Below, piece by piece: positions 43,279 through 52,198 of a stretch of DNA of 64,000 nucleotides. The notes beneath the pieces are model-generated. The model saw nothing but the letters and a program-made list of their open reading frames with translations, was not told the DNA's origin and did not search any database. This stretch comes from CAYOWK01 sp964407665 (GTDB lineage: Bacteria; Pseudomonadota; Alphaproteobacteria; Caulobacterales; Hyphomonadaceae), in NCBI GenBank assembly GCA_964407665.1, contig CAYOWK010000002.1, positions 98,565-162,564 on the forward strand, in the 5' to 3' direction. Position numbers and translations under genes: made by a program. Positions within the stretch are counted from its first letter, which is position 1. The number at the start of each line of letters is the position of its first letter.

Positions 43279-43872
43279 ATGGCGACCGCCACCAAGACAA
43301 GGCCCTCGAGAGCACGGCCTCCGGCGAAGGCTCCGTCTTCCGCGCCGGCGATCGCGACCGCGCCCGTATCCGACCCTGTCTGCGATTTCGGCCGTCACGC
43401 GGGAGAGCCCTATGCGCGGATCCCGGAGTCCTACCTCAACTGGATGGTCAAGGCGCGACACGCCAGGGCGCCGCTGGCGCTCGCTGAACTCGCCCGCCGG
43501 ACCACGCCCGCCGCGCCGCCGCCTGTCCCAGCTCCGGCCCCAGCCTTCACCATCGACGTCAGCGGCGAGGCCATCGACGCGCTCTCCAAGCACTGCCTGC
43601 ACATCTGGGACGACACCCGTTTTACCGCCGAGGGCCTGCACACCTGGGCGCGTCGCGAAGGCAGGGCCGCCATCGAAAAGAACGAGACCGACGCACAGGG
43701 GCGCTATCGTCATCTGGGCGTCTTCTGGACTTTCCTGTCAGACGGCGACACGCGCACCCTGAAGACCGCCGCGCCCGAAGTGCGCCGCTCCATGGTCGAC
43801 TGGAACGCGAAAGTCCGCGCCGGCGCAGCCACCCACCGCCGCGCCATCGAGGCGGGCAGGGGCAAGCTTTAG
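43279..43872 (+). CDS. Hypothetical protein with DUF3820-like motif
   Basis: 197 aa, start behind AGGGAA. An Ala/Pro-rich N-terminus, then FGRHAGEPYARIPESYLNWMV, which has the 'G-x-hydrophobic-IP-x-x-YL-x-W' form of the DUF3820/exonuclease-associated module (also seen as the C-terminal part of exonuclease X), and a second Pro-rich linker. The C-terminal half (KHCLHIWDDTRFTAEGLHTWARREGRAAIEKNETDAQG) is not recognised. It may bind nucleic acid. It is convergent with the gene at 43892. Confidence 0.6.
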   Translation: MATATKTRPSRARPPAKAPSSAPAIATAPVSDPVCDFGRHAGEPYARIPESYLNWMVKARHARAPLALAELARRTTPAAPPPVPAPAPAFTIDVSGEAIDALSKHCLHIWDDTRFTAEGLHTWARREGRAAIEKNETDAQGRYRHLGVFWTFLSDGDTRTLKTAAPEVRRSMVDWNAKVRAGAATHRRAIEAGRGKL

Positions 43873-43891
43873 CCCGCAGACTGAACAGACC

Positions 43892-44905
43892 CTATTCGCT
43901 GACGTCCACAGGCTCGTTGGCGATACCAAGGCGTTCGTTCTTCCGTGCGCCCTGCAGGATACCCGGTAGCGAATAGTTGCCCTCGTGGCAGGCATACTCG
44001 AACATCTCGCCCGCCGCCTTGTTCATGACCATCTCGGCGCGCCAGGGCTGGGTATAGATCCTGGGATCGTTGACTGTGAACTCGTAGACCAGCTGGTCCT
44101 CGGACCACCGCGTGAACCGCTCTGTTACGGTGGCGTCTGGCGAGACGTAGAAATTGCTCGTGAAATAGGGACGCAGGCTTTCTTCCTTCCGGAAGCCCGT
44201 CGTCTCGACCACCAGCGTGTCGCCCTCCCAGCGCCCCTTCGAGCGTCCCAGCCACTGGGCAGGGAGCTCCGCGACTTCGTTCAGGGGAATGATCCGCGCA
44301 TCATGGTTCATCTCCACCAGGATCATCACGTGGTCGTCGTTCTGCACGATCTGGTAGTTGTTGTTGTAAATCACGTTGATCATCGGCGGTCCGCCGGTCG
44401 AGCCAAACCCGACCAGGCATCTCTCCGACACCAGGCGGACTTCGGGTCCGTCGAACTGGTTGCGCACCGTATAGAGTTCCTGGTCGAGCAGCTTCTTGCC
44501 CTCGGCCGTATAAGGAATGCGCCCGTCCGCCGGATCAACAATCCAGGAAGACCGTATTTCGCCCTTCACGCGGCCATACTGCGAGCCGGGGTCCATCCAG
44601 AACTGGTTGTATGCGCCGACATCCTGGCCCGCCTTCGGGGGCGGGGCATTGGGGTCGGTGGGACGCTGCCCGGCTTCTGCCGCAGCCGCGCGGCGCGCTT
44701 CCAGCGCCTTCGCCTGTTCCTCGGTGAGGACAAGCGGCAACCGGGCGGCGCGCTCAAGACTTGAGAGCGACGCATTGGTCCATGTGCCCTGCAAATCAGG
44801 CTTTCCGCTCGCTGTACGAGGTATCGCGCCGGTGACGGGCTCCCCATAGGCAGGCGCCAGGGCGCTGGCGATCAGGAGCGCCAGTCCGGTGATTGCCAAT
44901 CGCAT
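43892..44905 (-). CDS. Secreted protein of unknown function ('GKPDLQGTW' family)
   Basis: 337 aa from ATG 44905, with GGAGG upstream. Signal peptide ends PAYG-EP. Begins with the motif ASGKPDLQGTWTNAS and is followed by ERAARLPLVLTEEQAKALEARRAAAA and a PNAPPP linker, then a beta-rich body (CLVGFGSTGGPPMINVIYNNNYQIVQ, MNHDARIIPL, GRWEGDTLVVETTGF, ATVTERFTRWSED). Such secreted proteins are common in Acidobacteria and sphingomonads and their role is unknown. It lies downstream of 5-oxoprolinase/DUF2891, on the same strand, with a 170 bp gap. Confidence 0.72.
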   Translation of the reverse strand: MRLAITGLALLIASALAPAYGEPVTGAIPRTASGKPDLQGTWTNASLSSLERAARLPLVLTEEQAKALEARRAAAAEAGQRPTDPNAPPPKAGQDVGAYNQFWMDPGSQYGRVKGEIRSSWIVDPADGRIPYTAEGKKLLDQELYTVRNQFDGPEVRLVSERCLVGFGSTGGPPMINVIYNNNYQIVQNDDHVMILVEMNHDARIIPLNEVAELPAQWLGRSKGRWEGDTLVVETTGFRKEESLRPYFTSNFYVSPDATVTERFTRWSEDQLVYEFTVNDPRIYTQPWRAEMVMNKAAGEMFEYACHEGNYSLPGILQGARKNERLGIANEPVDVSE

Positions 44906-45077
44906 GAAAGCCTCCGCTGAAACCAATTGCGTAATCAAACATTCGGGCCGAGGGGCCTGCGGCGACCCACGCCCCGCCCACGCGCTGCGGAAGGTGAATA
45001 TACAGTCCAGATCAACTGTCAATTTTCCGGGCGTCGCCGGAGCGAGGCCGCCGGTGTCTCGCGTGTTGAAACGTTCC

Positions 45078-46085
45078 TTACGGCGCGTCCAGCGCCAGCA
45101 GCGCGAACGTCGCCAGCCAGTGCTCGCCCATGTAGTCGCCCGAAACATGCGGCAGGCTGGCGACAAGATGAGCCTCGGCAAGCGCCGACAGAGTGGCGCG
45201 CGCCGGATGTCCAACCGGCAGCGCCGCTGCGATCGAACGCGCACACCACGCCCGGGAGAAGTTCAGTCCGTCGAGGTGCGCGATCTTTCCATCCGTCCGG
45301 TCAGAGACGCGGGCAGGCGAGAACAGCGTGGCGGGCTCAGACCCGGCCGCATCCGGCAGAAAGGCGTCGAACCAGGGCACGAAGTCGGCCGGCGCCAGAA
45401 AGCGCCGCATGCACTCTGCTTCCACCAGCGTGGGCGAGAGAAAGTCGTCCTGCCCCGGCTCCAGCGCCGGAGCGTTTGCATCCGCGCCATACCAGCCGAG
45501 CACCTTTACCCGCATCAGCGCAAACAAGGACGGGTCGGCGCGCTCGGCATGGTCAGCGGCAAGCCTCAGCGCGAACGCCGTCGAGGGATGGGCGCCCACC
45601 CGCACGGGGTAATCGGCCAGCGGCAGGAAGGCCCTGAACCGGTCCGCAAAATCCTTCGCCAGCGGCCTCAGCGTATCCGCCGCGCGTCTGCCAGCATCTC
45701 CCTCATGCCGCTCGAGTTCGGCCTGCAGCGCCAGCAGCCACGCCCAACCATACGGACGCTCGAACCCGCGTGCGTCCGGCCGTTTCAGATAGGCGCGTTC
45801 GCCCGCCACGCTTTCAGGCGTCAGCGACCGGTCAAACAGGGAGGCGATCTCGGCGCCCTGGCTGAGGTCCGGATAGCGCCGCGTCAGGCGCGCCAGCAGC
45901 CAGTAGCCATGCACGCACGAATGCCAGTCGAAGCTGCCATAGAAGACCGGGTGCAGCTCCCGCGGCCCCCGCACATCGTCCGGCCCGGACATGATGTGGT
46001 CCAGCTTGTTGGGATACTCCTGCTCGACATGCCCGAGGGCGATCGCGGCAAAGCGTTCAGCCAGCTCTCTTGTGAGACGTGTCAT
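45078..46085 (-). CDS. DUF2891 family protein
   Basis: 335 aa from ATG 46085, overlapping the 5-oxoprolinase stop (ATGA). The core HPVFYGSFDWHSCVHGYWLLARLTRRYPD matches the DUF2891 pattern with two histidines in a helical (alpha/alpha) fold. Other typical segments are RPYGWAWLLALQAEL, HPSTAFALRLAADHAE and FLSPTLVEAECMRRFLA. No signal peptide, so cytoplasmic. The fold looks like a glycosidase or epimerase toroid, but no activity is known. It is coupled to 5-oxoprolinase, so it may work on the same substrate. Confidence 0.85.
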   Translation of the reverse strand: MTRLTRELAERFAAIALGHVEQEYPNKLDHIMSGPDDVRGPRELHPVFYGSFDWHSCVHGYWLLARLTRRYPDLSQGAEIASLFDRSLTPESVAGERAYLKRPDARGFERPYGWAWLLALQAELERHEGDAGRRAADTLRPLAKDFADRFRAFLPLADYPVRVGAHPSTAFALRLAADHAERADPSLFALMRVKVLGWYGADANAPALEPGQDDFLSPTLVEAECMRRFLAPADFVPWFDAFLPDAAGSEPATLFSPARVSDRTDGKIAHLDGLNFSRAWCARSIAAALPVGHPARATLSALAEAHLVASLPHVSGDYMGEHWLATFALLALDAP

Positions 46086-49000
46086 GCGTCTGTCTCCGGC
46101 GCACCGAACCCGCCGCCGCCCGGCGTCTCGATCACGAACACATCGCCTGGCGCCATCTCGGCCTGCGCCGTTGCAGCCAGCCTCTCCACCGAACCATCCG
46201 CCCGCTCGATCCGGTTGATCCCCGCCGCGCCGTCGGCGCCGCCGTTGAGACCGCGCGGCCCGCGCACGCGATTGTTCGACAGGATCGCCGCCGTCATCGG
46301 CGCCCGGAAGCGCACCCGCCGGACCGCCCCATCGCCGCCCACATGAGCGCCCGCGCCGCCCGATCCCCGCCGCACCGAAAACGCTTCCACCAGAACCGGA
46401 AAGCGCGTCTCCAGCACCTCCGGATCGGTCAGCCGCGAGTTTGTCATGTGCGTCTGCACGGCGGAGGCGCCATTGAACGACGGACCCGCGCCGGAGCCGC
46501 CGCAGATCGTCTCGTAGTACTGCCGTGTCTCGTCCCCGAACGTGAAGTTGTTCATCGTCCCCTGCGACCCCGCCAGCGCTCCAAGCGCCCCGTACAGCGC
46601 ATCGACCACCACCTGGCTCGTCTCGACATTGCCCGCGACCACAGCCGCGCCCGGCCGCGGATTGAGGAAGCATCCCTCGGGAACCACGATCTCGATGGGC
46701 CGCAGACAGCCCTCGTTCAGCGGAATGCTGTCGGCCACCAGCGTTCGGAACACATAGAGCGTGGCTGCCCGCGTGATCGCCAGCGGCGCGTTGAAATTGT
46801 TCGGCTGCTGCTCGCTGGAGCCCGTGAAATCCACACGTACGGTTCGCGCTGCACGGTCCGGCGTCACGCGCACCCGCACCATCGCGCCACCATCCATCGC
46901 CAGCTCGAACGAACCCGGCGACAGCCCGTCGATCACACGGCGGATCTGCTCGGCTGCGTTGTCCTGCACATGGCCCATATAGGCGGCGACGCCCTTTCGG
47001 CCATAGTGCGCCACCAGCCGTTTCAGCTCCTCGCCGCCCCGCACGCACGCCGCTGTCTGCGCGCGCAGGTCGGCGATGTTGCGGTCGATATCGCGCGCCG
47101 GGTGTGGGCCCGCCCCGAACAGCACGCGGGTCTCCGCCTCCCGCAGCCGCCCGTCCTGCACCAGCAGGACATCCTCGATCAGCACACCCTCGTCGGCGAT
47201 GGTGCGACTGCCCGGCGGCATCGACCCCGGCGTGATCCCGCCCACATCGGCATGATGCCCCCGCGCCGCAGTGAAGAAGGCCGGAGACGCTTCGCCGTCC
47301 ACGAACACCGGCGCGATCACCGTGATGTCGGGCAGGTGGGTGCCGCCCGCATGCGGAGCGTTCAGCATGTAGATATCGCCGGGCCGCATCGTGCCCCCAC
47401 GATTGCGGATGATGGTGCGCACGCTGTCGCTCATCGATCCCAGGTGCACCGGAATGTGCGGCGCATTGGCGACCAGCCCGCCGCCCGCATCGAACACGGC
47501 GCACGAGAAATCCAGCCGCTCCTTGATGTTCACCGACGCCGCCGTCGACTGCAGCGCCAACCCCATCTCCTCGGCCACCGCCATGAACCGGCTGTTGAAC
47601 ACCTCCAGCAGGATCGGGTCCGCCTCCACGTCGATCGACTCGCGCTGGCCCGCCGCGCCGCTGCGATGCAGGACGAGATCTCCGTGAGCGTTGGCTTCGG
47701 CCCGCCAGCCCTCGTCGATGAAGGCCGTCGCCCCATCGTCAAGGATCAGGGCAGGGCCCCGGCACGCAAAGCCCGGCCCGACCGCCGACCTCCGCCACAC
47801 CTGCGCCAGCCGCCAGGTTCCGCCCGTGTGAACGCCCACAGTCCCGACAGGATCGCCGCCACCCTCAGCCAAACGCGCCCCAGCGCCCGCATCCGCGGGG
47901 CCATCCTCGCGCGAGACAGCCTCGGCAGACAGCGAGCCGACCACAATCGCGCCGTCCTCATCGCTGAACCCGTAGCGGGCAAGGTGCGCAGCTGCAAAAC
48001 CCCGCCGCATCCTCTCCACATCGGACACCCGCACGGCCAGCGTCGAATCCGCCCCCTGCAGCTTCAGATGCGCCATCACCGACACCGCAATCTCGCCCGC
48101 CCCCTGGCTCTCCAGCGAGCGCCGCGCCTCTGCCGCCAGAGCCTCCGTCCGCGCGCCCAGATCCGGGATTGCATCCAGCCGCATCTCGACCGTCGCCTCT
48201 GCCACCGCGCTCAGCCCCGACAGGCCAATCCCCCACGCCGACAGCATGCCAGCCAGCGGATGGATCAGGATCGTGCGCGCGCCCACCGCATCGGCCACCG
48301 CGCACGCATGCTGGCCGCCCGCGCCGCCGAACGCCACCAGCGCATACTCTGCGGGATCATACCCGCGCTGGATCGATATCCGCCGCACGGCTTCGGCCAT
48401 GTGCAGGTTGGCGATCTCCAGAAACCCCGCCGCCGCCTCCGCAGGCGTCAGATCGTGCCCCGTCGCACGCTCCACCTCCGCGCACAGCGCCTCAAGCCGC
48501 GCCCGCGACGCCTGCACATCCAGCGTCTCGTCGCCGCCCGGCCCGAAAATCGCCGGAAAGAACTCCGGCCGTACGCGCCCCAGCATCACATTGCAGTCCG
48601 TCACCGTCAGCGGCCCGCCCCGGCGATAGCAGGCCGGTCCCGGATCAGCGCCAGCCGACTGCGGTCCCACGCGAAGCCGCGCCCCATCGAAAAAGCAGAT
48701 CGACCCGCCGCCCGCCGCCACGGTGTGAACCTGCAGCATTGGCGTCGACAGCCGCACGCCCGCCACCACGGTGTCGTTGGTGCGCTCATACGCGCCTGCG
48801 TAGTGCGAGACGTCAGTGGACGTGCCGCCCATGTCGAAGCCCAGCGCCTTGTCAAAGCCCGCCCGCCGCGCCGCTTCGGCCATCCCGACCACACCGCCAG
48901 CAGGCCCGGACATCACGGCATCCTTGCCGCGAAACGCGCCGTGCGCCGCCAGCCCGCCATTCGACTGCATCAGCCGCAGCTGCGTGCCCGCCTCGAACGC

Positions 49001-49672
49001 CCCCGCCAGACGGCCCGTATAGGCGTCCAGCACCGGCGACAGATACGCATCCGCCACGGCCGTATCGGCGCGCGGCACATACCGGATCAGCCCGCTGACG
49101 CCCGAACTGGTCGAAACCTGCGTGAACCCGCACGCGCGGGCGATCTCCTCAAGCCGCCGCTCGTGTGCCGGGTACGCCCAGCCATGCAGGCACGCGATGG
49201 CGGCGGACCGGAACCCGGCATCGAACGCCCGTTGCAGCTCGGCCCGAGCGTGCGCCTCGTCCAGCACCACCAGAACCTTGCCCTCCGCCGTCACCCGTTC
49301 CCGCACCTCGATCGTCCGTGCGTGGAGCAGATCCGGCTTGATGATGTGCAGCGCAAAGATGTCCGGCCGGGCCTGCACACCGATCTCCAGCGCGTCCGCA
49401 AAGCCCTCCGTCGCCAGCAGCACGACCGGCGCCCCCTTGCGCTCCAGCAGGGCGTTGGTGGCCACCGTCGTGCCCAGCTTGACGGTCTCGATATCGCGTA
49501 GGCCCTGGCCGTGCGCCGCGAGGATCTGCCGGATCGCCTCAAGGGCCGCGTCCTCATAGCGCTCCGGGTTGACCGACAGCAGCTTGGCGGTCGTTTCCAC
49601 GCCATCGGCGCGGCGCGCGACCACGTCCGTGAAGGTGCCGCCGCGATCGATCCAGAAACGCCATTTCGCCAT
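46082..49672 (-). CDS. 5-oxoprolinase / hydantoinase (fused A and B domains)
   Basis: 1196 aa, the fused form. The A part has FWIDRGGTFTDVV (hydantoinase N domain, ATP site), GTTVATNALLERKGA, GFDMGGTSTDVSHYAG and YALVAFGGAGGQHA; the B part begins near FNSRFMAVAEEMGLALQ and includes APHIPVHLGSMSD, PGDIYMLNAPHAGGTHLPDI, and GGGFGAPETDA near the end. Such enzymes hydrolyse 5-oxo-L-proline with ATP to L-glutamate, or open other cyclic amides. The exact substrate is not certain. Its 3' end is coupled to a DUF2891 gene. Confidence 0.9.
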   Translation of the reverse strand: MAKWRFWIDRGGTFTDVVARRADGVETTAKLLSVNPERYEDAALEAIRQILAAHGQGLRDIETVKLGTTVATNALLERKGAPVVLLATEGFADALEIGVQARPDIFALHIIKPDLLHARTIEVRERVTAEGKVLVVLDEAHARAELQRAFDAGFRSAAIACLHGWAYPAHERRLEEIARACGFTQVSTSSGVSGLIRYVPRADTAVADAYLSPVLDAYTGRLAGAFEAGTQLRLMQSNGGLAAHGAFRGKDAVMSGPAGGVVGMAEAARRAGFDKALGFDMGGTSTDVSHYAGAYERTNDTVVAGVRLSTPMLQVHTVAAGGGSICFFDGARLRVGPQSAGADPGPACYRRGGPLTVTDCNVMLGRVRPEFFPAIFGPGGDETLDVQASRARLEALCAEVERATGHDLTPAEAAAGFLEIANLHMAEAVRRISIQRGYDPAEYALVAFGGAGGQHACAVADAVGARTILIHPLAGMLSAWGIGLSGLSAVAEATVEMRLDAIPDLGARTEALAAEARRSLESQGAGEIAVSVMAHLKLQGADSTLAVRVSDVERMRRGFAAAHLARYGFSDEDGAIVVGSLSAEAVSREDGPADAGAGARLAEGGGDPVGTVGVHTGGTWRLAQVWRRSAVGPGFACRGPALILDDGATAFIDEGWRAEANAHGDLVLHRSGAAGQRESIDVEADPILLEVFNSRFMAVAEEMGLALQSTAASVNIKERLDFSCAVFDAGGGLVANAPHIPVHLGSMSDSVRTIIRNRGGTMRPGDIYMLNAPHAGGTHLPDITVIAPVFVDGEASPAFFTAARGHHADVGGITPGSMPPGSRTIADEGVLIEDVLLVQDGRLREAETRVLFGAGPHPARDIDRNIADLRAQTAACVRGGEELKRLVAHYGRKGVAAYMGHVQDNAAEQIRRVIDGLSPGSFELAMDGGAMVRVRVTPDRAARTVRVDFTGSSEQQPNNFNAPLAITRAATLYVFRTLVADSIPLNEGCLRPIEIVVPEGCFLNPRPGAAVVAGNVETSQVVVDALYGALGALAGSQGTMNNFTFGDETRQYYETICGGSGAGPSFNGASAVQTHMTNSRLTDPEVLETRFPVLVEAFSVRRGSGGAGAHVGGDGAVRRVRFRAPMTAAILSNNRVRGPRGLNGGADGAAGINRIERADGSVERLAATAQAEMAPGDVFVIETPGGGGFGAPETDA

Positions 49673-49841
49673 GCAGCGATCTAGGCCGCAGCCGCCGGTC
49701 CGATCAATCCCGGATCGTTTGACCGTCTGACCCGTTTGATCCCGATAGCCGCTCCCTCGGCCCTCTGCGACGACCTGTCCGGACGTATCGCCTTGCTCCC
49801 GGGAGGCCTCGCGCCCACCTCGAATTCAGGAGAGCACGATC

Positions 49842-50534
49842 ATGCCAGCCGCCGCCAGACACACCGCCTCGATCCCGCTCGAATACCGGCACACGGCAGG
49901 TGATCTATCCGATCGTATCGCCTACGGCTTGACCCGCCTGTTGCGGTTTTTCGCCGATCTCTTCTTCCGCAAGCGCTATGGCCACCGCGCAGTCGTGCTT
50001 GAAACGGTTGCGGCTGTGCCCGGCATGGTCGGCGGCATGCTGAACCACCTGAAAAGCCTGCGTCGCATGCAGGACGATCGCGGCTGGATCCGGACCCTGC
50101 TCGAGGAAGCCGAAAACGAGCGCATGCACCTGATGACCTTCATCGCGGTCGCGAAGCCGAACGGGTTCGAACGCTTCCTGATCATCACGGCCCAGGGCCT
50201 CTTCTTCAACGCCTTCTTCGTGCTCTACCTCGTCCATCCAAGGACGGCGCATCGCCTCGTCGGGTATTTCGAGGAGGAGGCGGTCGTAAGCTACACGCGG
50301 TATCTCGCCGAAATCGATGCGGGCCGGTTGCCGAACCCCGAGGCGCCCGCCATCGCCATCGAGTACTGGGGTTTGCCCCGCGACGCCCGCCTTCGGGATG
50401 TCGTGATCGCTGTGCGGGCCGACGAAGCCGGTCACCGCGATGTCAATCACGCCTTTGCCGATGAGCTCCGGCGCGACCGCGCCACGGGCGGGAAGCTGGC
50501 GGAGTCCTCGGAGTCGAGCAGTCTGGCCCGCTAG
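49842..50534 (+). CDS. aox: Alternative oxidase (cyanide-insensitive ubiquinol oxidase)
   Basis: 230 aa, start behind AGGAG. Di-iron quinol oxidase: iron ligands lie in VLETVAAVPGMVGG, LLEEAENERMHLM, YFEEEAVVSYT and RADEAGHRDVNH, all intact. Two hydrophobic stretches anchor it monotopically in the inner membrane. It reduces O2 to water with quinol, without proton pumping, and bypasses cytochrome oxidase. It is uncommon in bacteria. The universal stress gene follows in the same direction 102 bp later. It is divergent from 5-oxoprolinase. Confidence 0.92.
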   Translation: MPAAARHTASIPLEYRHTAGDLSDRIAYGLTRLLRFFADLFFRKRYGHRAVVLETVAAVPGMVGGMLNHLKSLRRMQDDRGWIRTLLEEAENERMHLMTFIAVAKPNGFERFLIITAQGLFFNAFFVLYLVHPRTAHRLVGYFEEEAVVSYTRYLAEIDAGRLPNPEAPAIAIEYWGLPRDARLRDVVIAVRADEAGHRDVNHAFADELRRDRATGGKLAESSESSSLAR

Positions 50535-50636
50535 CTCGCCGAAGCGATATATTCGGCCTGCTGGCGCATCTGACCCCGATCAACCGGTGTGGTCTCCTGG
50601 CATGGCACGCCCGGTCTCGAAAAGGAGACCGCCGCC

Positions 50637-51482
50637 ATGCTGAACGACATGCTGCTGCATATCGACACCTACCCGACCGCCACGCCCCCGGAGGCGATCA
50701 CCCAGGCGATCGGGTTCGCGAAGCTCCTGCGCGGCAAGCTGACGGCGCTGGCCAGCGAACTCACCACCAACGTCCATCCCGGCGGTCTCGCCGAGGTCCT
50801 CCTCGACATCGCCGGCCCCGCCTTCGAGGAGGAAGCGAAAAGCCACACCGCCGCCGCGGCGCTGCTCGCACAGTTCCGCGATGAGGCGACCGCCGCCGGC
50901 GTGATGGGCGGCACGCTGGCTCCCAAGGTCGAGTTCGGCCGCCTCGGCGCCGCCGTGGCCGAGCGGGCCCGCACCCGCGACCTCTGCTTCATCCCGATGG
51001 CGGGCCGCCTCGACGGCCAGCAGGCCGTGATCGAGGATACCGTTTTCCGCTCAGGCCGTCCGGTGATCGCCTGGGAGCCCGGCGTCGCCAATCTGCCCCA
51101 GACCGAAATCGGCCTCGTCGTGATTGCCTGGGACAACAGCGTGCAGGCGACCCGCGCGCTGCTCGGCGCCATGCCGGTGCTGGCCGCCGCCCGTGAGGTC
51201 CAGGTCCTCACGGCTGTCAACGAGAAGCCCACAGCCTGGGCCGGCGCCGGCAACGACGTCGTCCGCCATCTCGCATCGCACGGCGTCACGGCGAAAACCG
51301 TGGAGGTGGACGCCACCCACCACAAGGTCGGCGAAGTCCTGCTCCACTACGCCGAGCGCTGCCACGCCGATCTCTTCGTCATGGGCGCCTTCGGCCGCTC
51401 CAACGTCCGCGACTTCATCATGGGCGGCGCCACCGACTACATCCTCAAACGCACGAAAACGGCCCTGCTGCTGGCGCACTGA
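50637..51482 (+). CDS. Universal stress protein with two Usp domains
   Basis: 281 aa from ATG 50637 (AGGAG). Two Usp repeats: N-terminal about 1-140 (degenerate, MLNDMLLHIDTYPT...), C-terminal about 150-281 with GLVVIAWDNSVQATRAL and the ATP-loop GAFGRSNVRDFIMGGATDYIL. The loop fits G2xG9xG(S/T), so the second domain may bind ATP. Cytosolic. It is probably co-expressed with the alternative oxidase, in keeping with stress or low-oxygen physiology (inference). Confidence 0.88.
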   Translation: MLNDMLLHIDTYPTATPPEAITQAIGFAKLLRGKLTALASELTTNVHPGGLAEVLLDIAGPAFEEEAKSHTAAAALLAQFRDEATAAGVMGGTLAPKVEFGRLGAAVAERARTRDLCFIPMAGRLDGQQAVIEDTVFRSGRPVIAWEPGVANLPQTEIGLVVIAWDNSVQATRALLGAMPVLAAAREVQVLTAVNEKPTAWAGAGNDVVRHLASHGVTAKTVEVDATHHKVGEVLLHYAERCHADLFVMGAFGRSNVRDFIMGGATDYILKRTKTALLLAH

Positions 51483-51504
51483 AGCCTCCGAAAGACCTCC
51501 ACCG

Positions 51505-51595
51505 CAGCCACAACGTCCTCCTCCCCCGAACGGGGGAGGCGCAACACGCACGCCGTCTCAACGCCCACGGAATGGGAGGGGGTGGGACGCGCGCC
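51505..51595. repeat. Interspersed palindromic repeat, copy 1
   Basis: About 91 bp shared with 52465-52556: a CAGCCAC-like edge, the hairpin CTCCCCCG-AA-CGGGGGAG, GGCGCAACAC, then GTCTCAAC...ACGGAATGGGAGGGGGTG. The palindrome could be a terminator-like stem. It lies behind the universal stress gene. Confidence 0.8.
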
Positions 51596-51691
51596 GGTGT
51601 TTGCTGTCTAGGTCCCGCACCCAGCCTCACCCGCCACGGCCAAAGGCGCCGCCGCAATCTGCGACGGCGCCCCGTGGAGAAAACGCCCAGT

Positions 51692-51720
51692 CTAGAAGTC
51701 GAACTGCCTAGAAGTCGAAC
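51692..51720. repeat. Short tandem duplication at the zinc-ribbon gene stop
   Basis: CTAGAAGTCGAAC occurs twice with a 16-nt period. The second copy encodes the last residues (FDF) and stop of the TFIIB-ribbon gene; the first lies just past it. A recent slippage or duplication. Confidence 0.7.
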
Positions 51721-51992
51721 AGCTCGCTCAGGGCGGACTTTCGGCGACGTCCGTGGCGGCCGCCAGGATCGTCCTCCTCGTCGTCATCGCGCCGTTCCAG
51801 CCAGTGGCGGCGTGCGCTCGCATGTTCGTGGCTCGCAGGACCCGACTCGTCGCGGATGAGTCTCGCCAGCTTCTCGAACTCGCCCTTGTCGAGCCAGACG
51901 CCGCCCGTTGTCGGGCAGACATCCACTTCGACGCCGAACCGGACCGCCTGCCGCATCGGCTTCCCGTCAACCGGGGAGATCATCAGTGGCAT
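51708..51992 (-). CDS. TFIIB-type zinc-ribbon-like protein
   Basis: 94 aa from ATG 51992 with GGGAGG upstream. It resembles the zf-TFIIB family (VEVDVCPTTGGVWLDKGEFEKLARL): the second Cys-containing knuckle is partly present, but the first CxxC is replaced by ISPVDGKPM, so zinc binding may be lost. The C-terminal half is charged (HEHASARRHWLERRDDDEEDDPGGRHGRRR). Overlaps the DUF465 gene by 10 bases and is its second gene. Confidence 0.75.
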   Translation of the reverse strand: MPLMISPVDGKPMRQAVRFGVEVDVCPTTGGVWLDKGEFEKLARLIRDESGPASHEHASARRHWLERRDDDEEDDPGGRHGRRRKSALSELFDF

Positions 51993-52198
51993 GACGCAGC
52001 CTCCCGGCTCGAGCCGGACGGCGTAGCCCCCGACTGCCGGCGCTTCAGCCGGTTCAGCCTGTCGGCGACGACGAGCCGCAGCTTCTTGAGTTGGAGCAAC
52101 CGCAAGCCGTCCGGCAGCGGCCGGGCCTGCTCCCGGTCGATCGCCGACTGGATGGCGGCGCCCCGTATCAGAAGGGTCTGGATGTAGTGGGTCGACAT
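51983..52198 (-). CDS. DUF465 (YdcH-like) small protein
   Basis: 71 aa from ATG 52198 with GGAGGTG. The helical pattern AIDREQARPLPDGLRLLQLKKLRLVVADRLNRLKR matches DUF465, found in many proteobacteria, function unknown. It precedes the zinc-ribbon gene with overlap. Confidence 0.78.
   Translation of the reverse strand: MSTHYIQTLLIRGAAIQSAIDREQARPLPDGLRLLQLKKLRLVVADRLNRLKRRQSGATPSGSSREAASCH

Noticed and set aside
45078..47504. Very long minus frame joining DUF2891 to the 5-oxoprolinase region
   Set aside because: The upstream part is in the wrong frame inside 5-oxoprolinase; the true start is ATG 46085.
46079..49501. 1140-residue open frame opposite 5-oxoprolinase
   Set aside because: Antisense shadow: Arg/Pro/His-rich translation without domains, produced by GC-rich third positions.
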